A DNA stretch of 64,000 nt. Source: Aestuarierythrobacter sp037968495 (lineage in GTDB: Bacteria > Pseudomonadota > Alphaproteobacteria > Sphingomonadales > Sphingomonadaceae). Under the pieces are notes generated by a model that saw only the letters and a program-made list of their open reading frames with translations, searched no databases and had not been told where the DNA came from. Each line of letters opens with the position of its first letter. The first letter of the stretch is position 1. Where the stretch lies: assembly GCA_037968495.1 (NCBI GenBank), contig JBBKVP010000067.1:124001-188000 (forward strand), given 5' to 3'. This document shows, piece after piece, positions 1-7,480 of this stretch. The position numbers and the translations under genes were made by a program.

Positions 1-651
1 GCCAGCGATAGGCGCGCACAGGGAAATCGCCGCATCTTGCAAGTCGTTGCGGCCTTGCTCTGCAATGGTGCTGACAGAACCTACAGGCATGGGACCGCGA
101 TCCTGACCGTCCCAAGCTTTGAAGACTGGATTAGTCGAAAGCGGAGCGCGCGGGTTCACCAGCAGGACAGGAGTTCCAGCGAGGTCGTTCTCGATCGGCG
201 TGAGTTCAGTTCCCGTACCGCGCCCTATGCAAGCGATGCTCTCAACGCAAGCGGGGACATCAGCACCGAGCTTGGCCGCGCGGTCATGCCAATCATCGGG
301 CAGGCCATAAGCCTCACGAACAAGCCGGAACACCGCACCGGCATCAGCCGACCCCCCGCCAAGACCCGCTGCAACCGGAAGCCGCTTTTCAAGCTCAATC
401 GCCAGCCCGCTAGCACGAGGCAATGCGCCAAGCGCCTGTGATATAATATTACCACATGGATCAGTCAGTTCCGGCGCGAACTCACCAAAGATCTTGAGCT
501 CATCCTGCTCCGATATACGCGCAGAGAGCCGGTCGCCATCATCCACGAAGGCGAACAACGTCTCCACCTCATGATAGCCATCATGGCGCCGCTCACGGAC
601 GTGCAGCGCAAGATTGATTTTGGCGTATGCGGTTTCGCGCAAAGCGATCAC
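1..651 (-). CDS. ispE: 4-diphosphocytidyl-2-C-methyl-D-erythritol kinase (3' end cut by window)
   Basis: This GHMP-family kinase phosphorylates CDP-methylerythritol in the non-mevalonate isoprenoid pathway in the cytoplasm. The minus strand reads an N-terminal AKINLALHV stretch, then RRHDGYHEVETLF, then the glycine-rich ATP loop PVAAGLGGGSADAG, which together mark IspE. The frame stays open for 217 codons to the left edge, so the C-terminus lies outside the window. The start is the GTG at 651, which overlaps the stop codon of the upstream ETF-QO gene by four bases (GTGA). This suggests translational coupling. A TTG three codons further in is the only close alternative start. Confidence 0.93.
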   Translation of the reverse strand, partial: MIALRETAYAKINLALHVRERRHDGYHEVETLFAFVDDGDRLSARISEQDELKIFGEFAPELTDPCGNIISQALGALPRASGLAIELEKRLPVAAGLGGGSADAGAVFRLVREAYGLPDDWHDRAAKLGADVPACVESIACIGRGTGTELTPIENDLAGTPVLLVNPRAPLSTNPVFKAWDGQDRGPMPVGSVSTIAEQGRNDLQDAAISLCAPIAG

Positions 652-2294
652 ATATTCGGATAGTTTGGGCCGCCACCGCCCTCGGGCGTGGTCCAGTTGA
701 TGTTCTGGTTCGGGTCCTTGATATCGCAGGTTTTGCAGTGAACGCAATTTTGCGAATTGATCACAAATTTCGGCTCAGCGCCCTCCTCCGTCACCCACTC
801 GTAAACACCTGCCGGGCAGTAACGCGCAGATGGTCCGGCGAAGACCATCAGTTCGCTTTCTTTCTGAAGTTCCAAATCGGCAACTTTCAGGTGGTTGGGC
901 TGGTCTTCGGCATGGTTGGTATAGGAAAATGCCACCGATGTAAGCCGGTCGAAGCTCAGAACGCCGTCGGGCTTAGGATAATCAATCGGCTGATACAGAT
1001 CAGCGCGGCCGGTCATTTCGTAATCGCGGTGATGCTTCATCGTGATCGGCAAGCCAATCTTGAGCGTCCGCATCCACATGTCCGCTCCGCCGAGAATAGT
1101 GCCCAGCTCGTTGCCGTATTTCGCAACCGCAGGCTCGGCATTCTTCACCATCTTCAGCTCGTCGGCAATCCAGCTCTCGCGCAGGTTCGCTTCATATTCA
1201 GCAACTTCAGTGTGTTCCTTGCCATCAGCAATCTTTGCTGCGAAGCTTTCAGCGGCGAGCATTCCGCTCTTCATCGCCGTGTGACTGCCTTTGATCCGCG
1301 GTACGTTTACGAAGCCGGCAGCACAACCGATCAGCGCGCCACCCGGGAAGGCCAGCTTAGGCACACTCTGCCAACCACCTTCATTGATAGCCCGCGCACC
1401 ATAAGCCACACGCTTGCCGCCTTCGAGCATCTCGGCGATTGCCGGGTGATGCTTCCAGCGCTGGAATTCCTGGAATGGTGAGACGTAGGGGTTCTTATAA
1501 TCAAGCGCGGTCACGAAACCGAGCGCAACCTGATTACCGGCCTGATGGTAGATGAAGCCGCCGCCCCAGCTATCGCTTTCCGACAGCGGCCAGCCCTGCG
1601 TATGCGCGACTTTACCCGGCACGTGTTTCGCAGGATCAATATCCCACAATTCCTTTATGCCGAGGCCGTAAACCTGCGGCTCACAATCGGCCTCAAGGTT
1701 GTATTTCGCCTTCATCTGTTTTGTGAGATTACCGCGCGCACCTTCTGCAAACAGTGTGTATTTCGCTTCAATTTCCATGCCGAGCTGGAAGTCACCCTTC
1801 TCGCTACCATCGGCGGCGATGCCCATGTCCTGTGTGATCACACCACGCACTGCGCCGGCATCGTTGAACATCACTTCGGCGGCAGGGAAGCCGGGGAACA
1901 CCATCACGCCAAGCTCTTCCGCCTTCTCGCCCAGCCAGCGGGTGAGATTGCCCAGCGAGCCGGTATAGCAGCCCTTGTTCGACATCAGCGGCGGCAGCAT
2001 CAGATGCGGCAAATTGTATTTTTTGTTTTTCGACAGCACCCAGTGGAGATTTTCGGTCACTGGCGTTTCGGCCATCGGGCAACCATCTTCGCGCCACGTC
2101 GGGATCAGCTCGTCCAAAGCCTTGGGATCAACGACCGCGCCCGAAAGGATGTGCGCGCCGATTTCAGAGCCTTTTTCGAGTACTACGACTTCCAACCCTT
2201 CGTTGATTTGCTTGAGGCGGATCGCGGCGGAGAGGCCGGCAACGCCGCCTCCCACGATCACTACGTCGCATGGCATCGATTCGCGTTCGGTCAT
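648..2294 (-). CDS. Electron transfer flavoprotein-ubiquinone oxidoreductase
   Basis: This membrane-associated FAD/4Fe-4S enzyme passes electrons from reduced ETF, made by acyl-CoA and related dehydrogenases, to ubiquinone. The 548-residue length is normal for the family. An FAD-binding VVIVGGGVAGLSAA motif lies at residues 12-25. Four cysteines for the iron-sulfur cluster are visible near the C-terminus (about C493, C517, C520, C523, in CPAGVYEW and CVHCKTCDIKDP). The gene overlaps ispE by four bases and is transcribed away from the UDG-like gene at 2398. The roughly 100-base gap between them should hold both promoters. The ETF genes themselves are not in this window. Confidence 0.96.
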   Translation of the reverse strand: MTERESMPCDVVIVGGGVAGLSAAIRLKQINEGLEVVVLEKGSEIGAHILSGAVVDPKALDELIPTWREDGCPMAETPVTENLHWVLSKNKKYNLPHLMLPPLMSNKGCYTGSLGNLTRWLGEKAEELGVMVFPGFPAAEVMFNDAGAVRGVITQDMGIAADGSEKGDFQLGMEIEAKYTLFAEGARGNLTKQMKAKYNLEADCEPQVYGLGIKELWDIDPAKHVPGKVAHTQGWPLSESDSWGGGFIYHQAGNQVALGFVTALDYKNPYVSPFQEFQRWKHHPAIAEMLEGGKRVAYGARAINEGGWQSVPKLAFPGGALIGCAAGFVNVPRIKGSHTAMKSGMLAAESFAAKIADGKEHTEVAEYEANLRESWIADELKMVKNAEPAVAKYGNELGTILGGADMWMRTLKIGLPITMKHHRDYEMTGRADLYQPIDYPKPDGVLSFDRLTSVAFSYTNHAEDQPNHLKVADLELQKESELMVFAGPSARYCPAGVYEWVTEEGAEPKFVINSQNCVHCKTCDIKDPNQNINWTTPEGGGGPNYPNM

Positions 2295-2397
2295 TCTGGT
2301 CTTCCCTGGCCTGATTCCGGCTGTTCAAACTGTTGTTAAAGCTTCGCCAAAAACCTTGATTGCTGCGGCGTTGCAGGTCAAGACCCACAGCAACACA

Positions 2398-3159
2398 ATG
2401 GACCAGAACGAGCCCCAAGACTTAGCTGCCCAAATAGCTGGCGCCCTGCACTGGTGGAGGGAAGCAGGCGTCGACAGTGACTTTGCTGACGAGGCGACGA
2501 ATTGGCTTCCTGACGAGGCCGAGCCGGAAGTACCGGATCAGCAAACCGTAACGGCGACGCCTGACGCAGCGCGCAAGCCGAAAGCAGCCGCACCGGTGGT
2601 GATGCTGGGCGGCGACAAGGCAAAATGGCCGGCCGATCTAGCTGCATTTTCCGAGTGGTGGCTTGCAGAACCCACTCTCGATGAAAATGGCACTTTTCCG
2701 CGTGTCGCACCGCGCGGGCCTGCAGAATCTGAACTAATGGTGCTGGTTGCAGAGCCTGAGATCGACGACCGTGAGAAGCTTTTGAGCGGACCCCAAGGCC
2801 GGATGTTGAGCAATATGCTCGGCGCGATGGGGATCAGTGAAGATGCGGTCTACATTGCAGCCGCCCTTCCGCGGCATACGCCCCTGGCCGATTGGCAACA
2901 GCTGGAAGCGTCTGGAATGGGCGCAATTCTGCTGCATCAGATCAATTTGGTCCGTCCGAAACGACTATGTGTGTTCGGGTCTAACGTCCTACCGCTTTTA
3001 GGCCACGACAAGGCGCAAACCCCTGCCGATTTACAAGAAATTAACCATGAGTCCGGCAGCGTACTTGCTATGGCCAATCGTGATATTGCCATGCTGCTGC
3101 AATCTGCAGGGGCACGGGTGCGGTTCTGGCAGCGCTGGATCCAATGGACGGAACAATAG
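2398..3159 (+). CDS. Uracil-DNA-glycosylase-superfamily-like protein, probably without the iron-sulfur cluster
   Basis: This 253-residue protein resembles family 4/5 uracil-DNA glycosylases in its second half. The resemblance is in the run EPEIDDREKLLSGPQGRMLS, the stretch DAVYIAAALPRH, and a later HQINLVRPKRLCVFG strand. Family 4 enzymes carry four cluster cysteines and an HPS motif. Here the only cysteine is the one in RLCVFG, and the HPS region reads AMANRDIA. The first 80 residues are acidic and proline/alanine-rich and look disordered. Glycosylase activity is therefore doubtful; a structural or DNA-binding role is possible. The start is the ATG at 2398. One base separates it from the transglycosylase gene downstream, so the two are probably co-transcribed. 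Confidence 0.6.
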   Translation: MDQNEPQDLAAQIAGALHWWREAGVDSDFADEATNWLPDEAEPEVPDQQTVTATPDAARKPKAAAPVVMLGGDKAKWPADLAAFSEWWLAEPTLDENGTFPRVAPRGPAESELMVLVAEPEIDDREKLLSGPQGRMLSNMLGAMGISEDAVYIAAALPRHTPLADWQQLEASGMGAILLHQINLVRPKRLCVFGSNVLPLLGHDKAQTPADLQEINHESGSVLAMANRDIAMLLQSAGARVRFWQRWIQWTEQ

Positions 3160-3160
3160 A

Positions 3161-4894
3161 ATGAACATTCGCCAGATTGCTATTCTGGGTGCTGCAGCAC
3201 TCGCTATGTCCCTTCCCGCAGCTCCCGCAATGGCCGACAGCGCCGGGTACTTTCGCTCGCGGATAAACAATGGCGCGGCACCGAAGCTGCTGTCCGAAGC
3301 TGACCGCGAATATTACCGCGTCATCTTCCGCGCCATCGACCGAGAGGAATGGTCCGAGGTCGAACAACAGCTGAACCGCCGCAGCGGCGGTCCGCTGCAT
3401 GATGTCGCCAGGGCCGAATTTTACCTCCACGCCAATAGTCCGCGCGTTGAACTGCCTGCAATCGAGGCCTGGATGCAAACTGGCCGTAACCTACCGCAAG
3501 CCGAACAGCTCAACAATCTCGCACTTAAACGCGGGGCAACTTCGCTCACCAATCTGCCTCCGGAACGCAGTTTCGTGCGCCAACCCTATGCCACAAAGCG
3601 GATCAATCCAAGAGACACTGACGATGGCACAATGCCTTCCAGCATCCGCTCCGCGATCCTTGACCGGATCAAGAACGATGATCCAGATGGCGCGCGACTA
3701 TTGCTTGATGGTATTGATTCCAGTCTCAGTTCGTCCGCTCGCGCAGAATGGCGCCGCCGCGTCGCGTGGAGCTACTACATCGAGAATAATGACGCGGCTG
3801 CCTTGGCCATCGCGCAAACCGTTCGCGAAGGAACCGGTCCGTGGGTGGCCGAAGGTGACTGGGTTGTCGGCCTGTCCGCATGGCGCCTGGGGGATTGCGA
3901 CCTCGCCGCAGACGGATTTGAGCGCGCCGCTCTGAATTCGACTAATCCTGAATTAACAACTGCTGCCCGCTATTGGGCGAGCCGGTCGCACGTCCGCTGC
4001 CGCTTCCCTGAGAAAGCAGCCGAACAATTGCGCGGCGCGGCGCAGTTCGATGAAACGCTATATGGTATGCTCGCCCGCGAACAGTTGGGTCAGGAACTCG
4101 CTTCCACCCATTCCGATGCTGACTTCAGCGATGCAGACTGGAAGCGACTCGATGACGAAGAGAATGTTCGCGTAGCTATCGAACTGGCCGAAATTGGCCG
4201 CGGCGGCCTTGCCGATGAAGTCCTGCGTCATCAGGCGCGCATCGGCGATCCGGACGATTATGATGCCCTTTCGCGGCTTGCACGTGATCTTGGCCTGCCT
4301 TCGACGCAGCTTTGGATGGCGCATAACGCCCCGCGCGGTGCGCAGTCCCAATCAGTGATGCGCTATCCCGCGCCAAAATGGACGCCGGTGAACGGGTGGC
4401 AGGTCGATCCTGCCCTCGCCTATGCCCATGCCCTGCAGGAATCGAATTTCCGTGCGGCTGTTGTCAGCCCCGCTGGCGCAAAGGGACTGATGCAGATCAT
4501 GCCCATCGCCGCGCGCCAACACGCCGCGTCGCTTAATATGGATGCGCGCTATGCCAATCTGACCGATCCCGAAGTCAATCTGGCATTCGGACAAAGCGCG
4601 CTGCGGGAATTGCGCGACAGCCGCGCCACCCAGGGGAAGCTGCCGAAGATTATGGCAGCTTATAACGCAGGCCTGACCCCGATCACCCGCTGGGAAACGG
4701 AAGTCCGCGATCAAGACGATGCGCTGCTGTACATGGAATCCATCCCCTATTGGGAAACGCGCGGCTATGTCGGCATCGTGATGCGCAATTACTGGATGTA
4801 TGAGCGGCAGGCTGGCGGCGACAGCCCCACCCGTCGATCACTGGCCGAAGGCGAATGGCCATTATTTCCCGAGGTTACATACGGTGGCGGTTGA
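3161..4894 (+). CDS. Soluble lytic murein transglycosylase (Slt type)
   Basis: This periplasmic enzyme cleaves the MurNAc-GlcNAc bond of peptidoglycan to give 1,6-anhydro ends. From the ATG at 3161 the product is 577 residues. It opens with a signal peptide (basic MNIRQ, a hydrophobic run, then PAMADS, with cleavage near residue 25). A long alpha-helical superhelix follows, and the SLT domain is at the C-terminus. The catalytic glutamate is E427 in HALQESNF, followed by SPAGAKGLMQIMP and AAYNAG, all standard for the family. The gene sits one base behind the UDG-like gene and its 3' end overlaps moaB by 11 bases. Confidence 0.93.
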   Translation: MNIRQIAILGAAALAMSLPAAPAMADSAGYFRSRINNGAAPKLLSEADREYYRVIFRAIDREEWSEVEQQLNRRSGGPLHDVARAEFYLHANSPRVELPAIEAWMQTGRNLPQAEQLNNLALKRGATSLTNLPPERSFVRQPYATKRINPRDTDDGTMPSSIRSAILDRIKNDDPDGARLLLDGIDSSLSSSARAEWRRRVAWSYYIENNDAAALAIAQTVREGTGPWVAEGDWVVGLSAWRLGDCDLAADGFERAALNSTNPELTTAARYWASRSHVRCRFPEKAAEQLRGAAQFDETLYGMLAREQLGQELASTHSDADFSDADWKRLDDEENVRVAIELAEIGRGGLADEVLRHQARIGDPDDYDALSRLARDLGLPSTQLWMAHNAPRGAQSQSVMRYPAPKWTPVNGWQVDPALAYAHALQESNFRAAVVSPAGAKGLMQIMPIAARQHAASLNMDARYANLTDPEVNLAFGQSALRELRDSRATQGKLPKIMAAYNAGLTPITRWETEVRDQDDALLYMESIPYWETRGYVGIVMRNYWMYERQAGGDSPTRRSLAEGEWPLFPEVTYGGG

Positions 4895-5411
4895 TCCATC
4901 GGTAGGGTTCATTCCTATCAATATCGCGCTGCTGACCGCTTCGGATACGCGCACCGCGGCTGATGACACGTCAGGCGACATACTTGCCGCGCGGATCGAG
5001 GGTGCGGGCCATGCGCTGGTTACCCGCAAGATCGTCCGTGAAGACGTACCATCGCTGGTTCGCCAATTGCAGGAATGGATCGACGATCCGCAGGTTGATG
5101 CCGTGGTCTGCACCGGCGGAACCGGCCTGACAGGGCGCGACCTGACGCCCAAAGCACTTGATCAGGTCAAAACCAAGGACATCCCGGGTTTTGGCGAGCT
5201 GTTCCGCTGGATCAGCTATGAGAAGATCGGCACCAGCACCATCCAGTCCCGCGCCTGCGCTGTACTTGCAGGCGCGACTTACATATTCGCTCTGCCCGGA
5301 TCGAACGGAGCAGTGAAAGACGGGTGGGACGGTATTCTGGCCGAACAATTGGATAATCGTAATAAGCCCTGCAACTTCGTGGAATTGATGCCGAGATTGC
5401 GGGAGAAGTAG
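4884..5411 (+). CDS. moaB: Molybdenum cofactor biosynthesis protein B
   Basis: MoaB-family proteins bind molybdopterin and in some bacteria adenylylate it before molybdenum insertion. The 175-residue product has the family core VVCTGGTGLTGRDLTPKAL and a C-terminal ALPGSNGAVKDGWD segment, as in MogA/MoaB domains. The GTG at 4884 is taken as the start because it gives the usual length, close to the roughly 170 residues of E. coli MoaB. It lies 11 bases inside the end of the transglycosylase gene, which implies coupled translation. No other cofactor-assembly gene is nearby. Confidence 0.9.
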   Translation: MAVDPSVGFIPINIALLTASDTRTAADDTSGDILAARIEGAGHALVTRKIVREDVPSLVRQLQEWIDDPQVDAVVCTGGTGLTGRDLTPKALDQVKTKDIPGFGELFRWISYEKIGTSTIQSRACAVLAGATYIFALPGSNGAVKDGWDGILAEQLDNRNKPCNFVELMPRLREK

Positions 5412-5412
5412 T

Positions 5413-5973
5413 GTGCCGGACCGCAAGCTGAAACGAGACAATAGGCTGGTTGGCAAAGCGATCCGCGCCATCCTCGTACCGGCGATAAAGGACCTTGGTT
5501 TTACAGGTAAATATCCGGAATTCCGCCGCGAGCATGGCGGCGAAGTTCATTTCATCAGGATTGCCGCAGCCAAATACGGCGGGTCATTCGGCTATAGCGG
5601 CGCGTGGTGTTCTGCTGGAGATTTTGAGCACTGGGATGGCAAAATAATTGCCGCCGATGACGTGGAAATGGCTCACACGCAGTTCGATAATCACGCCAGC
5701 GTTCACCAGATGATCGACCTGTGCGGTACTGACGGTTCGCAATTCCGCGGTAGCGTTGGCGATTTCGAATATCGCTACCTCATCGAAGACGAAGCGGCTT
5801 GCCGCGAATTGGTTGAAGAAGCCACCGGCTGCCTGCCCGCGCTCGATCATTGGCTCAAGACGCGCGAAGCTGGCGACTGTTTACAAATTGGAGGGGCGAA
5901 GATCGGCAGCGCGCAAAACGCTGACCTGGTCTGGCAAATCGCCAGAAACAAGGCCGAGCTTGGGCTTTACTAG
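5413..5973 (+). CDS. DUF4304 domain protein
   Basis: The 186-residue product looks like a DUF4304 protein. It has an N-terminal helix of the type AIRAILVPAIKDLGFTGKYP, then the strand FRREHGGEVHFIRIAAAKYG and an aromatic-rich core. No enzymatic motif, signal peptide or membrane segment is visible, and the function of the family is unknown. It begins with GTG one base after the moaB stop, so it is the last gene of the plus-strand run starting at 2398. Its stop codon overlaps the end of the convergent YcxB-like gene by four bases, leaving no room for a separate terminator. Confidence 0.7.
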   Translation: MPDRKLKRDNRLVGKAIRAILVPAIKDLGFTGKYPEFRREHGGEVHFIRIAAAKYGGSFGYSGAWCSAGDFEHWDGKIIAADDVEMAHTQFDNHASVHQMIDLCGTDGSQFRGSVGDFEYRYLIEDEAACRELVEEATGCLPALDHWLKTREAGDCLQIGGAKIGSAQNADLVWQIARNKAELGLY

Positions 5974-6479
5974 CGCTTCTTCAAACCGGAGGCATGAATC
6001 CTTGCGACAATGTCATCTAGCTGCCCCTCGCTCAGGGCTTCTTTAGGAACCGCGTGGAACAGCAAGTCGCTGTGATAAAGGAGCAGCAAATCATCGTTCT
6101 CTGACCAGCGATGGAAGTCTGTCCATGCGAAGTCGATGCTGCCGCGCTCGCCATTCAAGCGAAAGCGATCATCATCCCAGCTTAGAGTAATTTCGTCACG
6201 AAATGATGCAGCCTGCCGGTGATGTTGGCGGACTTTCCAGGGCAGATAGACATATTGCAGCAACACCACCACGATCATCAAAGCGATCAGTGCCGGTATG
6301 AGCACTTCATAAATCAACCCACTGCCGCGCGCGGGTATCAGCAAGGCAATTGCAATCACCAACGTAGCAGCGATCAAAAGCCAATATATCGGGATCGGCA
6401 GCTTTCGCGCAGAAGCCAGCATGGCAGCGCCAACCGCCTGTCTCTCGGAAATCCTGAATTTAGACGTGCGTTCGGTCAT
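5970..6479 (-). CDS. YcxB-like membrane protein
   Basis: The 169-residue protein has two strongly hydrophobic helices at about residues 28-48 and 57-77, joined by a short loop. A soluble C-terminal domain follows, with ITLSWDDDRFRLNGERGS and WTDFHRWSENDDLLLLYHS. This two-helix-plus-beta-domain layout matches the YcxB-like family, whose function is not known. The C-terminus probably faces the cytoplasm. The gene converges on the DUF4304 gene with a four-base overlap and diverges from the small plus-strand gene at 6581. Confidence 0.65.
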   Translation of the reverse strand: MTERTSKFRISERQAVGAAMLASARKLPIPIYWLLIAATLVIAIALLIPARGSGLIYEVLIPALIALMIVVVLLQYVYLPWKVRQHHRQAASFRDEITLSWDDDRFRLNGERGSIDFAWTDFHRWSENDDLLLLYHSDLLFHAVPKEALSEGQLDDIVARIHASGLKKR

Positions 6480-6580
6480 GGACGCTACTCATGTAACACA
6501 AATGCAAAGTCTGCGTTAATGGCAGCGGCGTCTGCGCCGCATCAACGGTTTGCTAAACATTTGTGGTCATAAGCGGATGC

Positions 6581-6844
6581 ATGACGAATGCATTGTCACT
6601 TCTGGCCGGAATCCTGCTCAAGGTGGGCTTTGGCGTAATCGCACTGAACGAGATCCGTGGTCTCATTCTGGCAGGCCCGGTGCTGTACGGCATTTACCAA
6701 AGCGGTGGCACATGGATCGCGATCTATATGGGCGTCTGCTCGCTCGCCGGGATAGCGCTCTCAGTGCTGGTGCCGCTCTATGCAGCGAAGCGGCTGAAGC
6801 AATCGAAGTGGTTTGCCAAGAATGCTGAAGCTGTGGCGGCTTAG
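6581..6844 (+). CDS. Small hydrophobic membrane protein
   Basis: This 87-residue protein of unknown function has two or three membrane helices (about residues 5-40 and 47-70) and a basic C-terminal tail, AAKRLKQSKWF. The ATG at 6581 (MTNALSLL) is preferred to an upstream in-frame GTG because it opens directly on the first hydrophobic segment. It stands alone between a divergent YcxB-like gene and the convergent amber-interrupted small gene. No family was recognised. Confidence 0.55.
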   Translation: MTNALSLLAGILLKVGFGVIALNEIRGLILAGPVLYGIYQSGGTWIAIYMGVCSLAGIALSVLVPLYAAKRLKQSKWFAKNAEAVAA

Positions 6845-6875
6845 CTTAGGCTAATTCCCAAGTTTCAGCGCTTCA

Positions 6876-7043
6876 TTACTCGGGTGCCAAGAACACCGCT
6901 CCATCGCAGTAACTGCCGTTGGCTTCCCATCTTCCTCCGGCGTCCAAGCATGAATTGATGAGATTTTGCTTCTGCAACCACTATCCCGAAACGAACGCTA
7001 CTGCCAAGCCGAAACCTACAAGGATCAGGGCGCGCTTCCTCAT
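6876..7043 (-). pseudogene. Small exported or membrane-anchored protein gene interrupted by an in-frame TAG
   Basis: The minus strand reads an ATG at 7043 overlapping the DUF1330 stop by one base (TGATG). Twenty codons of signal-anchor-like sequence follow (MRKRALILVGFGLAVAFVSG). Then comes TAG at 6983-6981, and the same frame stays open for 34 more codons to a TAA at 6876. The continuation WLQKQNLINSCLDAGGRW, then two cysteine/glycine-bearing turns, looks like genuine protein: a short membrane anchor followed by a CLDAGGRW...YC core. One base change in the TAG would restore a 55-residue protein. It may be a recent pseudogene, a sequencing error, or a gene needing suppression. The function is unknown. 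Confidence 0.55.
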
Positions 7044-7480
7044 CACCCAAAAGCCCCGCCAGCCTCGCCCGGCGCAAAGCGCATCAGACGGCTGTCGATC
7101 AAGGCCGCGCCGCGATTCACCACGGCTTCCTGATATTCCTTGTCGGTAACCATTTCCAAGAAGCAGCCTGCGTGGGGATAGACCGCGACGAAGGCGTCGT
7201 CCCAATGCTTGTCATCAGGCCCAGTAACCATCGATTCCATCTGCCCGCGCCATGCGATTGCGCCTCCTACGCGCTCAAATATCGGGCCGCTGGTTTTGCC
7301 ATATTCTTCATAGGCCCGGCGGCCGCTCCAGCCCTTGTCACCGTTTTCGTGTCCATCCGGATAATGCGCAAAATCATGATAGCGCAGCAGGTTGAGCATA
7401 TGGATCGGCGTGTCACGCGGGAGCGACTTGAAGAAGTCGAAGCTCTCGCGGGTCGGGTTGAGGTAGTGGGTCACACTCAC
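7043..7480 (-). CDS. DUF1330 domain protein
   Basis: The 145-residue protein has the DUF1330 pattern: an early HMLNLLRYHD strand, a central YEEYGKTSGPIFERVGG helix, and a late VTDKEYQEAVVNRGAALIDSR segment. The family has a ferredoxin-like dimeric barrel fold and no established activity. The gene overlaps the upstream acyl-CoA ligase by four bases, so it is probably translated from the same message. It may serve the same lipid or xenobiotic pathway, but this is inference from position only. The amber-interrupted small gene follows it. Confidence 0.75.
   Translation of the reverse strand: MSVTHYLNPTRESFDFFKSLPRDTPIHMLNLLRYHDFAHYPDGHENGDKGWSGRRAYEEYGKTSGPIFERVGGAIAWRGQMESMVTGPDDKHWDDAFVAVYPHAGCFLEMVTDKEYQEAVVNRGAALIDSRLMRFAPGEAGGAFG

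Noticed and set aside
6525..6540. GCGGCG/CGCCGC hairpin as a terminator
   Set aside because: It lies between two divergent genes, where no transcript ends, and has no T-run; it may be chance in GC-rich DNA.
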